From NCBI GenBank assembly GCA_963169665.1, contig CAUJET010000016.1, forward strand, positions 43,523 through 107,522: 64,000 bases of DNA, written 5' to 3'. Every line of letters starts with the position of its first letter. Position 1 is the first letter of the stretch. The notes beneath the pieces were generated by a model. That model did no database searches. It saw only the letters and a program-made list of their open reading frames with translations, and had not been told where the DNA came from. Of the stretch, positions 1-8,805 are shown piece after piece. This DNA is from Actinomycetota bacterium. Its GTDB lineage: Bacteria; Actinomycetota; Acidimicrobiia; Acidimicrobiales; Ilumatobacteraceae. The position numbers and the translations under genes are program-made.

Positions 1-107
1 GCCACCACCTGCAGCAGGATGCGATCGGCGCCGTACATCTCGTCCGACGAGTGCACCACCAGCACACGTCTCGTCCGCCCTGTGGTGCCGGCAGGTGTGG
101 TCGTCAT
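1..107 (-). CDS. Glycosyltransferase, GT-B type, N-terminal fragment (runs off window)
   Basis: Only the first 35 residues are inside the window, read from an ATG at 107. After a short polar leader the sequence reads VLVVHSSDEMYGADRILLQ, which looks like the first beta strand and nucleotide-loop region of GT-B (GT4-like) sugar transferases. Its ATG overlaps the stop of the upstream LamG/PKD gene in an ATGA arrangement, so it is translationally coupled and is the last visible gene of the polysaccharide operon. The family is inferred from a short stretch; the donor and acceptor sugars cannot be told. Confidence 0.6.
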   Translation of the reverse strand, partial: MTTTPAGTTGRTRRVLVVHSSDEMYGADRILLQVV

Positions 108-3100
108 GCAGTCGGTCCGACCCAGAGGTCGTCGAGCGACACCGTCGCCGGAGCGTTCGTGGCCGAACCGGACAGGAACATCGCGAAGCCGACATGGCCG
201 GGCGCCTGCAACGCCGCCGTGGTGTCGGTGGCCGACAGCGTCCAGTCGACGGGCTCCGCCTGACCGGTCTTCCACACCTTCACGCGCAACGTGGTGGGTG
301 CCGAGCCGGTCACCTGGAACTTCACCTCGAGCGTCTCGCCGGGCGTGTACGTGAGGCCTGGCAGGACCAGCGAACCGAGCGGGGTCTCGGTGCCCGTGTA
401 GGTCCCGAGGATCACCTGCACCGTGCCGTTCGCCTGGAGCCGCACCTTGGCCCGGTAGTCGGACACGTCGACCCGTCGGCCGAGCACCGACACGTACGTA
501 CCGTTGCCCGTGGCCGGCTTGTCGAAGCCGAGCCGCACCCGCACCTCGGTGTCGCTGGACGACACCGCGGCGAGGTAGGCGTTCGGGCCCGATCCGGCGG
601 TCGGCATCGTCACCCGCCCGGTACCGCCGGACACCGCGAAGTTCGTCGCCGCGGACGTGACGCCCCACGCACCGCCGACGTCGGCAGCGCCGAGCCCACC
701 GGTCACGGTGCGCTCGAACGCGTCGACGGCCACCGGCACCGGGCCCACGGGCGCCACCGTGGTGGTGGCCGCAGCGGTGGTCGTGGTCGCAGCAACCGTC
801 GTGGTCGTGGCCGGCAACGTCGTCGTGGTGGTGGTCGTGGTGGTCGTGCTGGTGGTCGCCGGCGGCGGCGTCACCGTCACCGCGCGAGAGGTGGTGGCGA
901 CGTCGCCGTCGTCGTCGGTGATACGGAGCGTGACCGCATAGGTGCCCGCGGCCGCGTAGGTGCGGCTGGCGGTCACACCGGTCGCGACGCCACCGTCACC
1001 GAAGTCCCACTGGTAGGAGACCACCGTGCCGTCGGTGTCGCTCGATCCGGCGCCGTCGACGTTGGCGACGAGGCCGTTCGTCGTGACCGCGAACGCCGCA
1101 GAGGGCGGGCGGTTGGGCACGTTGCCCGTCGCGCCGATCGTGTACTGGCGTGACACCGTGGCAGGGTCGAGCACCCGTTGGTAGATCGCGACCTCGTCGA
1201 TGCTGCCGCTGAACCAATCGCTCGCCGGGCGGTTGGCCCAGCCCGAGAGGCTGTCGCCGCCGATGCGCCAGAAGCCCGGGTACTCGATCGCCCTCGTGGC
1301 GTCGGCTCGCGACGCGACGACGGCACCGTCGACGTACAGCTTCATCCCGTCGGCGCCCAACGTCGCGGTCACCTGGTGCCATACGTTGTCGTTGTACGAC
1401 TGCGTCGACGTCACCACCGACTTCACCGAGCCGTACAGCACGCCGAAGTGCAGCCGGCCTGCGTTGTCCATGAAGACGTGCCGGTCGTAGCTGCTCGACG
1501 TGCCGGTCTGACTGTTGCCGTACCCGATGATCTTGCCGCCACGGGTGGTGCTCGTGCGGAACCATGCCTGCACCGTGAGATCGGTCGCCTTCGCGGGACG
1601 GCTCGATGCCGAGCCGGCGCGACTGGCGGAGGAACCGGCGAACGTCATCGCCGTGTCCGACCCGCCCGACAATGCGCCGGCCACACCGGTGGTCACTCCG
1701 CCGAGGGTGAGCGGGCGGGTGCCGATCATGTCGGCACCGGTGGTGCCGGAGGTCTCGTTCATCCGCCAGTAGTCGATCGGGCCGTCCTGCATGATGGCCT
1801 GTGCGTACTGGGCGTTGCCCGTCCCGGCCACGGTGATGCTCGTCCAGTTCGACGGTGCCTCGTTGCCGTTCGGGTCGATCGCCAACACGCGATAGCGGTA
1901 GGTCGCACCGGCGGTGAGCCCGGTGTCGGTGAAGCCCATCGTGGGCAGATCCCAGAACTTGGTGCTCGCGACGGTCTCGAAGATGGGCGTCGACGTGCCC
2001 TCGCGGTACAGGCGGTAGGTGAGCGTCTCGTTGTCACGGTCCCAGTTGCCGCTCCAGTTGATCTGCACCTGGCCGGCGACGAAGGAGTTCAGCTTCAGCG
2101 GCCAGCCGGCGAGGAACAGTCGCGGCACCTGCTTGTTCGGTGCGATCGCCGGGACGGCGAACCGCACGAGCCCCTGCTGTGCGGTGCCGTTGACGCTCGG
2201 GAACTCGCCGCCGAGCACGACGTACTGACCGTTGCCGGTGACGCTCCAGGGGCCCTGGCTCTGGCCGGTGTAGGTCCCGGCCTCGATCTCCGGGTACCAC
2301 GTGAGCGGCGACGGCGAGGGCGTGCCCTCCCAGTTGAAGTAGCCGTACGGCTCCTTGGTGATCGTGCCCGTCCGCGTGGTGCTGAATGCGAGCGCGCGTC
2401 GGAAGTACCACGGGTTGCCCTGCGGGAAGCCGCCGACGTTGCCGCAGTAGTGCGGGTGCCCGACCACGTAGACGGCGTCGGCCTGCACGAACGACGAGTA
2501 CGAGTCGCCGTGGCAGTCCTCCACCCAGTCGACGGTGCCATCGGACCACGCCGCCTTGAACGTGCCCTCGAGCACGCCGCCGCTGCCATAGGTGTAACCG
2601 GTGCCGTAGAGCCAGTCACCGTTCGTGGCGAAGCTGGTGATGCCGGCGTTCGGGCCGCCGTTGCGCACCGTGCCGTTCGCCGCCGTCGGCAGCACCGACC
2701 CGGTGACCGCGTCGACGAAGGCGAGGCCGTATCCCGGGTTGGTCGACCCGTTGAGCGACGTGAATCGTCCACCGACCGCGACCTTCGACGCATCGGGCGA
2801 GATCGCGAGCGCGTTCACCATGCCGCCGGCCGCGACCGGCGCCCAGTCGAGGAGCGCACCGTCGGAGGCGCGGAACGCAGCGAGTGAGTTGCGCGTGGCA
2901 GTGCCGACGCCCTGGAAGTTGCCGCCGACGTAGACGACGGTCGGCGTCGCGACGATCGCGTACACGTGGTAGCCGATGTTCGGCGCGAAGGTGGCGACGA
3001 GCGCTCCCGTCGCCGCGTCGAACGCGGCGATGCGGTTGCGGGCCTGGCCGTCGACCGTGGTGAAGTCGCCGCCGACGTACACGCGGGCTCCGTCGGTCGA

Positions 3101-3496
3101 CGCGGCCACGACGCGGGCCTGCGCGTTGAGCGCGGGCGCGAACGAGGTGTCGAGGACGCCGGTCGCGATGTCGTACGCCAACAGGTTCGCCCGCGGCACG
3201 TTGCCCACACCGGCCGCCGAGCCGGCGGGGCGTGCGTTGGCGAAGCTTCCACCGGCGAACACACGGTTGCCGACGACTGCCTGCGACCACACCACACCGT
3301 CGATCTGCACCGTCGGCAACGCATCGGCCGACACCGTCGGCGGGGTCGCCGGGTTCGCCGGGTTGGCCGGCCGGGTGTCGGCGCGACCGAAGTCGACCCT
3401 CGCCACCACGTACACCGCCACCGGCACCAGCAGCGCGACCGCGGCCATCGCTGCTGCGACGCGCGTGCCGCGTCGGTGTTTCATCGCCCTGAACAC
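104..3496 (-). CDS. Giant secreted LamG/PKD multidomain surface protein (paralogue 1)
   Basis: About 1130 residues. A basic N-terminus and one hydrophobic segment (about residues 14-30) act as signal or anchor. Residues about 50-450 are beta-propeller-like repeats of the type VYVGGDFTTV and VAVGGRFTSLNG. A fibronectin-III-like segment follows (about 452-565), then a LamG/concanavalin-like jellyroll with FSGSIDEVAIYQRVLDP near its end (about 567-795), one PKD domain (SYQWDFGDGGVATG, about 799-875), a Thr-rich linker (about 877-925) and a C-terminal beta domain shared with the paralogue at 20104-23946. The start chosen is a GTG five nt after GAGGAG; an ATG four codons later is the alternative. 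It lies in the polysaccharide operon, so a role in surface structure or glycan binding is inferred; no catalytic motif was seen. Confidence 0.8.
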   Translation of the reverse strand: MFRAMKHRRGTRVAAAMAAVALLVPVAVYVVARVDFGRADTRPANPANPATPPTVSADALPTVQIDGVVWSQAVVGNRVFAGGSFANARPAGSAAGVGNVPRANLLAYDIATGVLDTSFAPALNAQARVVAASTDGARVYVGGDFTTVDGQARNRIAAFDAATGALVATFAPNIGYHVYAIVATPTVVYVGGNFQGVGTATRNSLAAFRASDGALLDWAPVAAGGMVNALAISPDASKVAVGGRFTSLNGSTNPGYGLAFVDAVTGSVLPTAANGTVRNGGPNAGITSFATNGDWLYGTGYTYGSGGVLEGTFKAAWSDGTVDWVEDCHGDSYSSFVQADAVYVVGHPHYCGNVGGFPQGNPWYFRRALAFSTTRTGTITKEPYGYFNWEGTPSPSPLTWYPEIEAGTYTGQSQGPWSVTGNGQYVVLGGEFPSVNGTAQQGLVRFAVPAIAPNKQVPRLFLAGWPLKLNSFVAGQVQINWSGNWDRDNETLTYRLYREGTSTPIFETVASTKFWDLPTMGFTDTGLTAGATYRYRVLAIDPNGNEAPSNWTSITVAGTGNAQYAQAIMQDGPIDYWRMNETSGTTGADMIGTRPLTLGGVTTGVAGALSGGSDTAMTFAGSSASRAGSASSRPAKATDLTVQAWFRTSTTRGGKIIGYGNSQTGTSSSYDRHVFMDNAGRLHFGVLYGSVKSVVTSTQSYNDNVWHQVTATLGADGMKLYVDGAVVASRADATRAIEYPGFWRIGGDSLSGWANRPASDWFSGSIDEVAIYQRVLDPATVSRQYTIGATGNVPNRPPSAAFAVTTNGLVANVDGAGSSDTDGTVVSYQWDFGDGGVATGVTASRTYAAAGTYAVTLRITDDDGDVATTSRAVTVTPPPATTSTTTTTTTTTTLPATTTTVAATTTTAAATTTVAPVGPVPVAVDAFERTVTGGLGAADVGGAWGVTSAATNFAVSGGTGRVTMPTAGSGPNAYLAAVSSSDTEVRVRLGFDKPATGNGTYVSVLGRRVDVSDYRAKVRLQANGTVQVILGTYTGTETPLGSLVLPGLTYTPGETLEVKFQVTGSAPTTLRVKVWKTGQAEPVDWTLSATDTTAALQAPGHVGFAMFLSGSATNAPATVSLDDLWVGPTA

Positions 3497-3584
3497 GACC
3501 ACTCCTCGCCGACGGCCGCCGCCGCCCGTCCGAACTCCGCTCCCGGCGCCATCCGCCAGGTCGGCTGCATCCCGCCACGCACGT

Positions 3585-4376
3585 TCATGGCTTCGGCGCC
3601 TCGCCCTGGAACACCACCGGCGACACGGCCGCCGCATAGCTCACGAGCACCGACACCGCACCTCGCTCATCGACCGGCACATCGAACACGTACACGCCCG
3701 TCGCGGTCGCGCCTGCAGCGACCTCGCCGGAGAACCGCAGTGCGCCCGGGCCGCTGAGCGGCGACGCAGACGTGTTCTGCGCGCCGTAGGTCAGATCGAC
3801 CACCACACCCTCCAGCAGCACCGGTGAGGGTGAGTCGTTCGTGGCCACCACCGTGATGCGTACGGCCGGTCCGGCGATCTCGCCGGGACCGTTCGCCTCG
3901 CCTTCGACGGCCTCGAGCGACTCCAGGCGGAACGTCATGCCCGTGCCGGCGTCGGCCACCTCGTCGATGGCGACGGGCGGCACGGTCACCACGGTCTCCA
4001 CGGGCACCGTGTCGAGCGAGCCCGGGGTGAAGGGCACGGTCACGCCCGGCACCGAGGTGGCACCGATGAGCGTGGTCTGCGTTGGCACGGTCGTCTCGCT
4101 GACCTGGGTCGAATCGACCACGGTGCCGTCGGGATCGGTCGCCGAGGTCGTGCCGGCCGTGGTCGCGTCGGTCGTTCCGTCACCGGCTGTCGACCCGGTC
4201 GCGGCGGTGCCGTCGACCGCGCCGGGATCGGCGTCGGGCGAGTCGTCGCCACCACCCGCGATCACGATCGCCAGCACGACGGCCAGCACCGCGGCCGCGG
4301 CGATACCCACCGTCCACCAGCGGCGCAACGGGTTGGCGGGGGTGCTCCCCGACTCCGATGTTCGTTCCTGTTCCAT
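3585..4376 (-). CDS. Single-pass membrane-anchored extracytoplasmic beta-domain protein
   Basis: 263 residues. An N-terminal cytoplasmic stretch (MEQERTSESG) is followed by one membrane helix at about residues 19-40 (WTVGIAAAAVLAVVLAIVIA), an acidic and Thr/Ser-rich linker to about 120, and a C-terminal domain that resembles telokin/DUF4352-like Ig folds (ITVVATNDSPSPVLLEGVVV). The ATG at 4376 is preceded by GGAGG with proper spacing. It sits between the flippase gene and the LamG/PKD gene on the same strand, so it is probably an accessory protein of the same export or assembly operon. The function is unknown and the domain resemblance is by eye only. Confidence 0.75.
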   Translation of the reverse strand: MEQERTSESGSTPANPLRRWWTVGIAAAAVLAVVLAIVIAGGGDDSPDADPGAVDGTAATGSTAGDGTTDATTAGTTSATDPDGTVVDSTQVSETTVPTQTTLIGATSVPGVTVPFTPGSLDTVPVETVVTVPPVAIDEVADAGTGMTFRLESLEAVEGEANGPGEIAGPAVRITVVATNDSPSPVLLEGVVVDLTYGAQNTSASPLSGPGALRFSGEVAAGATATGVYVFDVPVDERGAVSVLVSYAAAVSPVVFQGEAPKP

Positions 4377-4467
4377 CAGTCCTCCGATCGTCCGGCTGCG
4401 CCGCCCCGGCGCCGTACTCGTCCCGCCGCGCACTCGACCAGCGGCGTCCCGAAGCGATGTGCGCCGG

Positions 4468-5739
4468 TCACGACACACGCTCCGCCGCCACATCGGCGAC
4501 GATGAGCTGGCGGATCCCGATCCCGCCGCCGAGTGCGAACAGCCCCATGACGTACGGGATCGCGCTCGTCGACCAGGGGGGCGACGCCACGGTCACCACC
4601 ACTGCTACTCCGGCCAGCGACAAGACCGAGTCGATCACCCGCACGATCAACGTGGCCGCCTGACGGCCGCGCACCGCCGCGAGCACGCCGTACGGAGTGG
4701 CCGCAGCGGTCGCCGCGGCATACACCGACCAACCGAGCACACCCCACCGGTCGAGGTCGAACTCCTCACCCACGATCGAACTCCCGAGCGTGGGTGCCGC
4801 GACGGCCGCCAGCACACCCAACGCGAGCGACACCATCGACAGCACGGCCACGCCGCGGTCGGCCTGCCGGAGCAGTTTCAGGGTGCTCTCGTCCTTCGTA
4901 CGGGCGAAGCGGGCGAACAGGTACGAGCTCGCCCCGTTCACCGCGAGCATGGCGGGCGCGACGAACAGCCGAGCGCCCTCGAGCTCGCCGTACGCGGCGC
5001 GGCCGACGCCGGCGACCGCGATCACGCGCATCACCGACAGCATCGTCGGCCGTACCGACACCTGGAGCGCACGCCACTTGCCGTACTCGAACACCCGGCG
5101 GCGGCCGTCATGGCCCGCCTCCTGGCGAGACCACCAGCGGTCGTCGCGCGGCAGCATGAACACACCGACCACGGTGGCGGCCACCTGGCCGACGACGAGC
5201 CCTTCGAGGAAGTGCGTGAGCGTCACCTCGTTGTCGCTCCAGTGCACGACGGCGACCAGGCCGACCGAGCCGAGCAGGCCGACCAGGTCGACCACGACGA
5301 TCGACCAGAACCGCAGCGAGGCCATCAGCAGACGACGGATCGTGTCCTCGACGACGAAGGCAGCACCGGCGAGGCCGAACGCGACTGCCTGACGCCACGT
5401 GAGGTACCCGGAGCCACCGAGACCGACGGTCGCCACCAGGCCGAGCACGGTGGACAACACCACGAGCCACCACTGCAACCCGGCGCGCACAGCCCGGTTC
5501 GCCCGGTCGAGCACGGTCAACGAATCGCCGACGAAGCCCGACACGACCGCCGTGCCGACCACCACGAGTCCGAACAGCACGGCGAACACCGCCAGGCCTT
5601 CGGTGCCGAGCAGGCGGGCCGCGAGGATCGACAGCAGGAAGCTGCCGAGCGCCTGCGAGAACTGGGCGCTCACCGCGCCAGCGACGCTCCACGGGGAGCG
5701 ACGGCGCGGCGCTTCAACGACCGTGGCGGTGTCGCTCAC
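4468..5739 (-). CDS. Polysaccharide flippase (Wzx/MATE-like), lipid-linked sugar export
   Basis: 423 residues of a polytopic membrane protein with about 12 hydrophobic helices. The opening helix reads SAQFSQALGSFLLSILAARL and the following stretch LGTEGLAVFAVLFGLVVVG, the usual start of Wzx/RfbX-type flippases. The GTG start overlaps the stop of the upstream polymerase gene (GTGA), so the two are translationally coupled. With a Wzy-like polymerase and a Wzz-like chain-length protein just upstream it completes a Wzx/Wzy-type assembly system. The lipid-linked substrate is not predictable. Confidence 0.82.
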   Translation of the reverse strand: MSDTATVVEAPRRRSPWSVAGAVSAQFSQALGSFLLSILAARLLGTEGLAVFAVLFGLVVVGTAVVSGFVGDSLTVLDRANRAVRAGLQWWLVVLSTVLGLVATVGLGGSGYLTWRQAVAFGLAGAAFVVEDTIRRLLMASLRFWSIVVVDLVGLLGSVGLVAVVHWSDNEVTLTHFLEGLVVGQVAATVVGVFMLPRDDRWWSRQEAGHDGRRRVFEYGKWRALQVSVRPTMLSVMRVIAVAGVGRAAYGELEGARLFVAPAMLAVNGASSYLFARFARTKDESTLKLLRQADRGVAVLSMVSLALGVLAAVAAPTLGSSIVGEEFDLDRWGVLGWSVYAAATAAATPYGVLAAVRGRQAATLIVRVIDSVLSLAGVAVVVTVASPPWSTSAIPYVMGLFALGGGIGIRQLIVADVAAERVS

Positions 5740-7202
5740 GACGACCCCGATGAGCCCGGCGACGACGGAGCGATCCGTGAGGACGACGCGGCGCCGGCGC
5801 CGACACCGCGCAACGGACGCACCGGACGGGCTCGACCGACCGGTCGCGGACGCGAACGACGCTCGAAACGCGACGCGAGTGCGGCGACGTGGTTCTCGCG
5901 AACGATCCGATCGGTCGCGTCCTCGGCGATCACGACCCACGCACCCGTGAGATAGAGCATCAGTGCCGCGGCGCCGACGCCCGCACCCATGTACTCGGCG
6001 GTGATGCCGTTGACGACCTGGGAGATCATCAGCCCGACGATCGCGAGCGTGTCGAACACCAGCGGCTCGGCGCCCGGCGTACGACGAGCGCGACGGCGGA
6101 CCCGCCAACCGGCAGCGGTGATGAGCACGATGAGGCCGCCCCACCAGAACATGCCGAGCAGGCCGACGTCGACCAGCACGTTGATGTATGCGTTGTGCGC
6201 GCCACCCAGACCGGTATCGGCGAGGAACACACCACGAGAGGCGGTCAACCCCAGCCCGTGGATCGGCCGGCGTTCGAACGCGGCGATCGCGATCGTCCAC
6301 ACCTCGGTGCGGTTGTTGAACGAGGCGAGTTTCTCCGCGTCCTCGTTGCGCAGGTAGTACTGCACGATCGGTCCGCCGACCGTGAACGCGAGGGTCGAGA
6401 CCACGACGATCGCGCTGACGAGCAGGTCGCGCTTGCCCGCCGCACGCAGCCACAGCAGCGTGATCACGAGGATCGCCAGCAGTGCGGCACCGATCGAACC
6501 GCGGGTGCGGGTGCGCACCAGGGACACCAGGTTCACGATCAGCAGCAACGCGTACACCCACCGGGCCCACGGCAGCTGGGCCACCCGGTGGGTGAGCCAC
6601 ATCGCGAACAGGATCACGGAGCTCATCGCCAGCATCGAGCCCGCCACCACGCTGTGGGTGAACAGCCAGGTGAAACGGCCCGCCTGCTCGCCGTTCTGCG
6701 GGGCGACGTACGCCAGACCGATGGCGATCGAGGCCGTCACCAGCACCACGTAGCCATGGGCGAACCGACGCGCGAGCGCGACGTCGCCGTCGTTCACGAA
6801 CTGCAGCACCGTCAACACGATGATCACCAGCTGTACGCCACGCACGATCGCCAGCACCGGGAACGGCGAGTAGAGGGTGCTCGCCGCCGCGGTGAGACAC
6901 CAGCCCATCGTCCACACGACGATCACATGCGGACGGATACGGGGGCGCAGCCGGATCAGCAGGTACGTGCCGACCACTGCGTAGACGAGCAGTTCGAGCG
7001 CGATGAACGGATCGACCGACCCCGACAACGTCTGGTCGTTCGCGCGTTTGCGGAGCTTGTACTCCGACGCGACGATCAGCGCGATCGGCAACCACCAGAC
7101 CACGGGTGTCGACGACTCGACACGGTTGCGCCAGAGCACGAGCCGCGGGACGTAGGGCGCCTCCGCCGGGGGTGCAGCAGCACCGGTCGGCGTGGCAGCC
7201 AT
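5736..7202 (-). CDS. O-antigen ligase/polymerase family membrane protein (Wzy-like)
   Basis: 488 residues with about 10-12 membrane helices and a large external loop near residues 290-350 carrying NNRTEVWTIAIAAFERRPIHG and GLGGAHNAYINVLVDVGLLG. This pattern (Arg in the loop, then G..HN.Y) is typical of the Wzy_C/O-antigen ligase family, which joins polysaccharide repeat units at the outer membrane face. The C-terminal 50 residues are Arg/Pro/Ser-rich and probably cytoplasmic. The stop overlaps the flippase GTG. The gene lies 44 nt downstream of the chain-length/kinase-like gene. Confidence 0.85.
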   Translation of the reverse strand: MAATPTGAAAPPAEAPYVPRLVLWRNRVESSTPVVWWLPIALIVASEYKLRKRANDQTLSGSVDPFIALELLVYAVVGTYLLIRLRPRIRPHVIVVWTMGWCLTAAASTLYSPFPVLAIVRGVQLVIIVLTVLQFVNDGDVALARRFAHGYVVLVTASIAIGLAYVAPQNGEQAGRFTWLFTHSVVAGSMLAMSSVILFAMWLTHRVAQLPWARWVYALLLIVNLVSLVRTRTRGSIGAALLAILVITLLWLRAAGKRDLLVSAIVVVSTLAFTVGGPIVQYYLRNEDAEKLASFNNRTEVWTIAIAAFERRPIHGLGLTASRGVFLADTGLGGAHNAYINVLVDVGLLGMFWWGGLIVLITAAGWRVRRRARRTPGAEPLVFDTLAIVGLMISQVVNGITAEYMGAGVGAAALMLYLTGAWVVIAEDATDRIVRENHVAALASRFERRSRPRPVGRARPVRPLRGVGAGAASSSRIAPSSPGSSGSS

Positions 7203-7246
7203 CAGCTCACCAGCTCCAGATCACGTACGAGTCGGCGCACCGGGCG

Positions 7247-8647
7247 TCACCGGGGATCGACGTCGTAGATCACACCGACGAGCGGCGCGCGGAGCACGTC
7301 GAGGCGTCGGCGCAGTGCGAGCAGGTCGCTCGACGGGGTGCCCGACGGCACGACCATCACCACACCGTCGGCCACGCTCGCGAGGGCCGAACCCTCGGCG
7401 CGGTCCATCATCGGGGGCGCATCCACCAGCACGACGTCGAAGCGCTCCTGCAGCTTCGACAGCACCTGGCGAGCCGTCGTGGAGCGCAACAAGCTCGACG
7501 CATGATCGACCGCCTGGCCGCACGAGATGAAGCTCATCGACGGGCCGTCGGGCAGCTTCACGGTGCGGATCGCAGCCACCTCGGTGGCGAGCCCACCCAG
7601 CAGGTCGGTGAGACCGACCGAGCTGAGGCCGGCGCCGAACCGGGCGGACAGCCGCGGCTTGCGGAGGTTGCCGTCGACCACCAGCACCGAACGACCCTCT
7701 CGGGTCCACGCCTCGGCGAGGCCGGCGACGAGATCGGAGTTGTTCGCGGCCTCGAGACTGCCGGTCACCACCAGCACCCCGCGACTGCTGAGGCTCGACA
7801 GGTTGGTGGCGAGCACCTCCACGCCGAGGTTCGACCCGTGCTCCTCGAGCTGACCGATCAGCGGCGCGCCGAGCTGCGACGCGGCGACCTCGGGGTCGTT
7901 GACGATCGGACGCCGGATGGCCGCCAACCACGCGATCACACCCGTGATGAGCAGGCCGAACGCGAACGCAGCGACGCTGTACTGCACCAGCGGCACGATC
8001 CGGGAGGCCGGCACGGCGCGGGGCGCGTCGACGAACTCGACACCGGCGTCGAACAGCGCCGCCTGCTTGCCCGTCTGGGCGATGTCGACCTCGATCTCCT
8101 GGATCGACCCCGACGTCTGACCCTCGGGGATGTCGGCCAGCAACGCCTGCCGCGCCGCCTGCAGCTCGCCGATCGCGATGTCGGCGCGACGCTGCGTGTC
8201 GGTGCGCGTGAGCTCGGTGTACGCGTCGGTCACCGCGGAGCAGATGGCGAAGGCACGGGTGGAGTCGGCGTCGTCGCACTCGACGATGATGCTCGAGTTG
8301 TCGGCGACCGACGTCGTGACGATCGCACGGAGCTGCTCGACGTCGAGCGTGGGGTCGTTGAGCGCCTTCAGCACCTGCTCGAAGGTGGTGTCGCTCTGCG
8401 CGAACTCGGCGCGCTGCTTGAGATAGGTGGCCATGTCGGTCGCAGCAGTGGTGCCGTCGCGGAACACCGGGACACCGCGGGGGTCGGTGAGGTAGACGGC
8501 CGTGGTGACCGTGGTCTTGCCACCCGTCGAATAGGCGAACACCGCAGCCAGGACCGCCAACAGCACACAGACCGGCAGCGTGCGCGTACGGAAACGCCAG
8601 AACGCCTCGACAGGCCCGACGGCCGTGGATTCTGTGGGGGTTGGCAT
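7247..8647 (-). CDS. Wzz/BY-kinase-like protein with degenerate P-loop
   Basis: 466 residues. Two membrane helices (about residues 24-42 and 235-258) bracket an extracellular Wzz-type domain with helical coiled segments, as in polysaccharide co-polymerases. The cytoplasmic part has the layout of CapB/CpsD tyrosine kinases: strand RGVLVVTGSLEAANNSD, then Walker A-prime-like SVLVVDGNLRKPRLSARFG and Walker B-like FDVVLVDAPPMMD. The Walker A lysine is absent: the usual PGEGKST is replaced by LEAANNSD, and there is no C-terminal Tyr cluster. It therefore probably cannot hydrolyse ATP and acts as a scaffold or chain-length regulator. The ATG at 8647 follows AGAAGGAAG. First gene of the polysaccharide operon. 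Confidence 0.83.
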   Translation of the reverse strand: MPTPTESTAVGPVEAFWRFRTRTLPVCVLLAVLAAVFAYSTGGKTTVTTAVYLTDPRGVPVFRDGTTAATDMATYLKQRAEFAQSDTTFEQVLKALNDPTLDVEQLRAIVTTSVADNSSIIVECDDADSTRAFAICSAVTDAYTELTRTDTQRRADIAIGELQAARQALLADIPEGQTSGSIQEIEVDIAQTGKQAALFDAGVEFVDAPRAVPASRIVPLVQYSVAAFAFGLLITGVIAWLAAIRRPIVNDPEVAASQLGAPLIGQLEEHGSNLGVEVLATNLSSLSSRGVLVVTGSLEAANNSDLVAGLAEAWTREGRSVLVVDGNLRKPRLSARFGAGLSSVGLTDLLGGLATEVAAIRTVKLPDGPSMSFISCGQAVDHASSLLRSTTARQVLSKLQERFDVVLVDAPPMMDRAEGSALASVADGVVMVVPSGTPSSDLLALRRRLDVLRAPLVGVIYDVDPR

Positions 8648-8805
8648 CCGGCTTCCTTCTGACTGCGCGACGGCGTCCATGCCGATCAGCGTCGGTGTAC
8701 GACGACCCGCGACGGGTATCGGCTGTGTATCGGCAAGAAGTCTGACGAACAGTAGCCATTTCTCGTCGCGCGGATTCGGCGGCCCCCCTCCCGCGAGCGG
8801 GCTCC

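Noticed and set aside
1178..2887. Long 569-codon plus-strand ORF across the first LamG/PKD gene
   Set aside because: Antisense shadow: the amino-acid composition is Arg/Ala/Gly/His-rich without motifs, while the minus strand reads clear domains.
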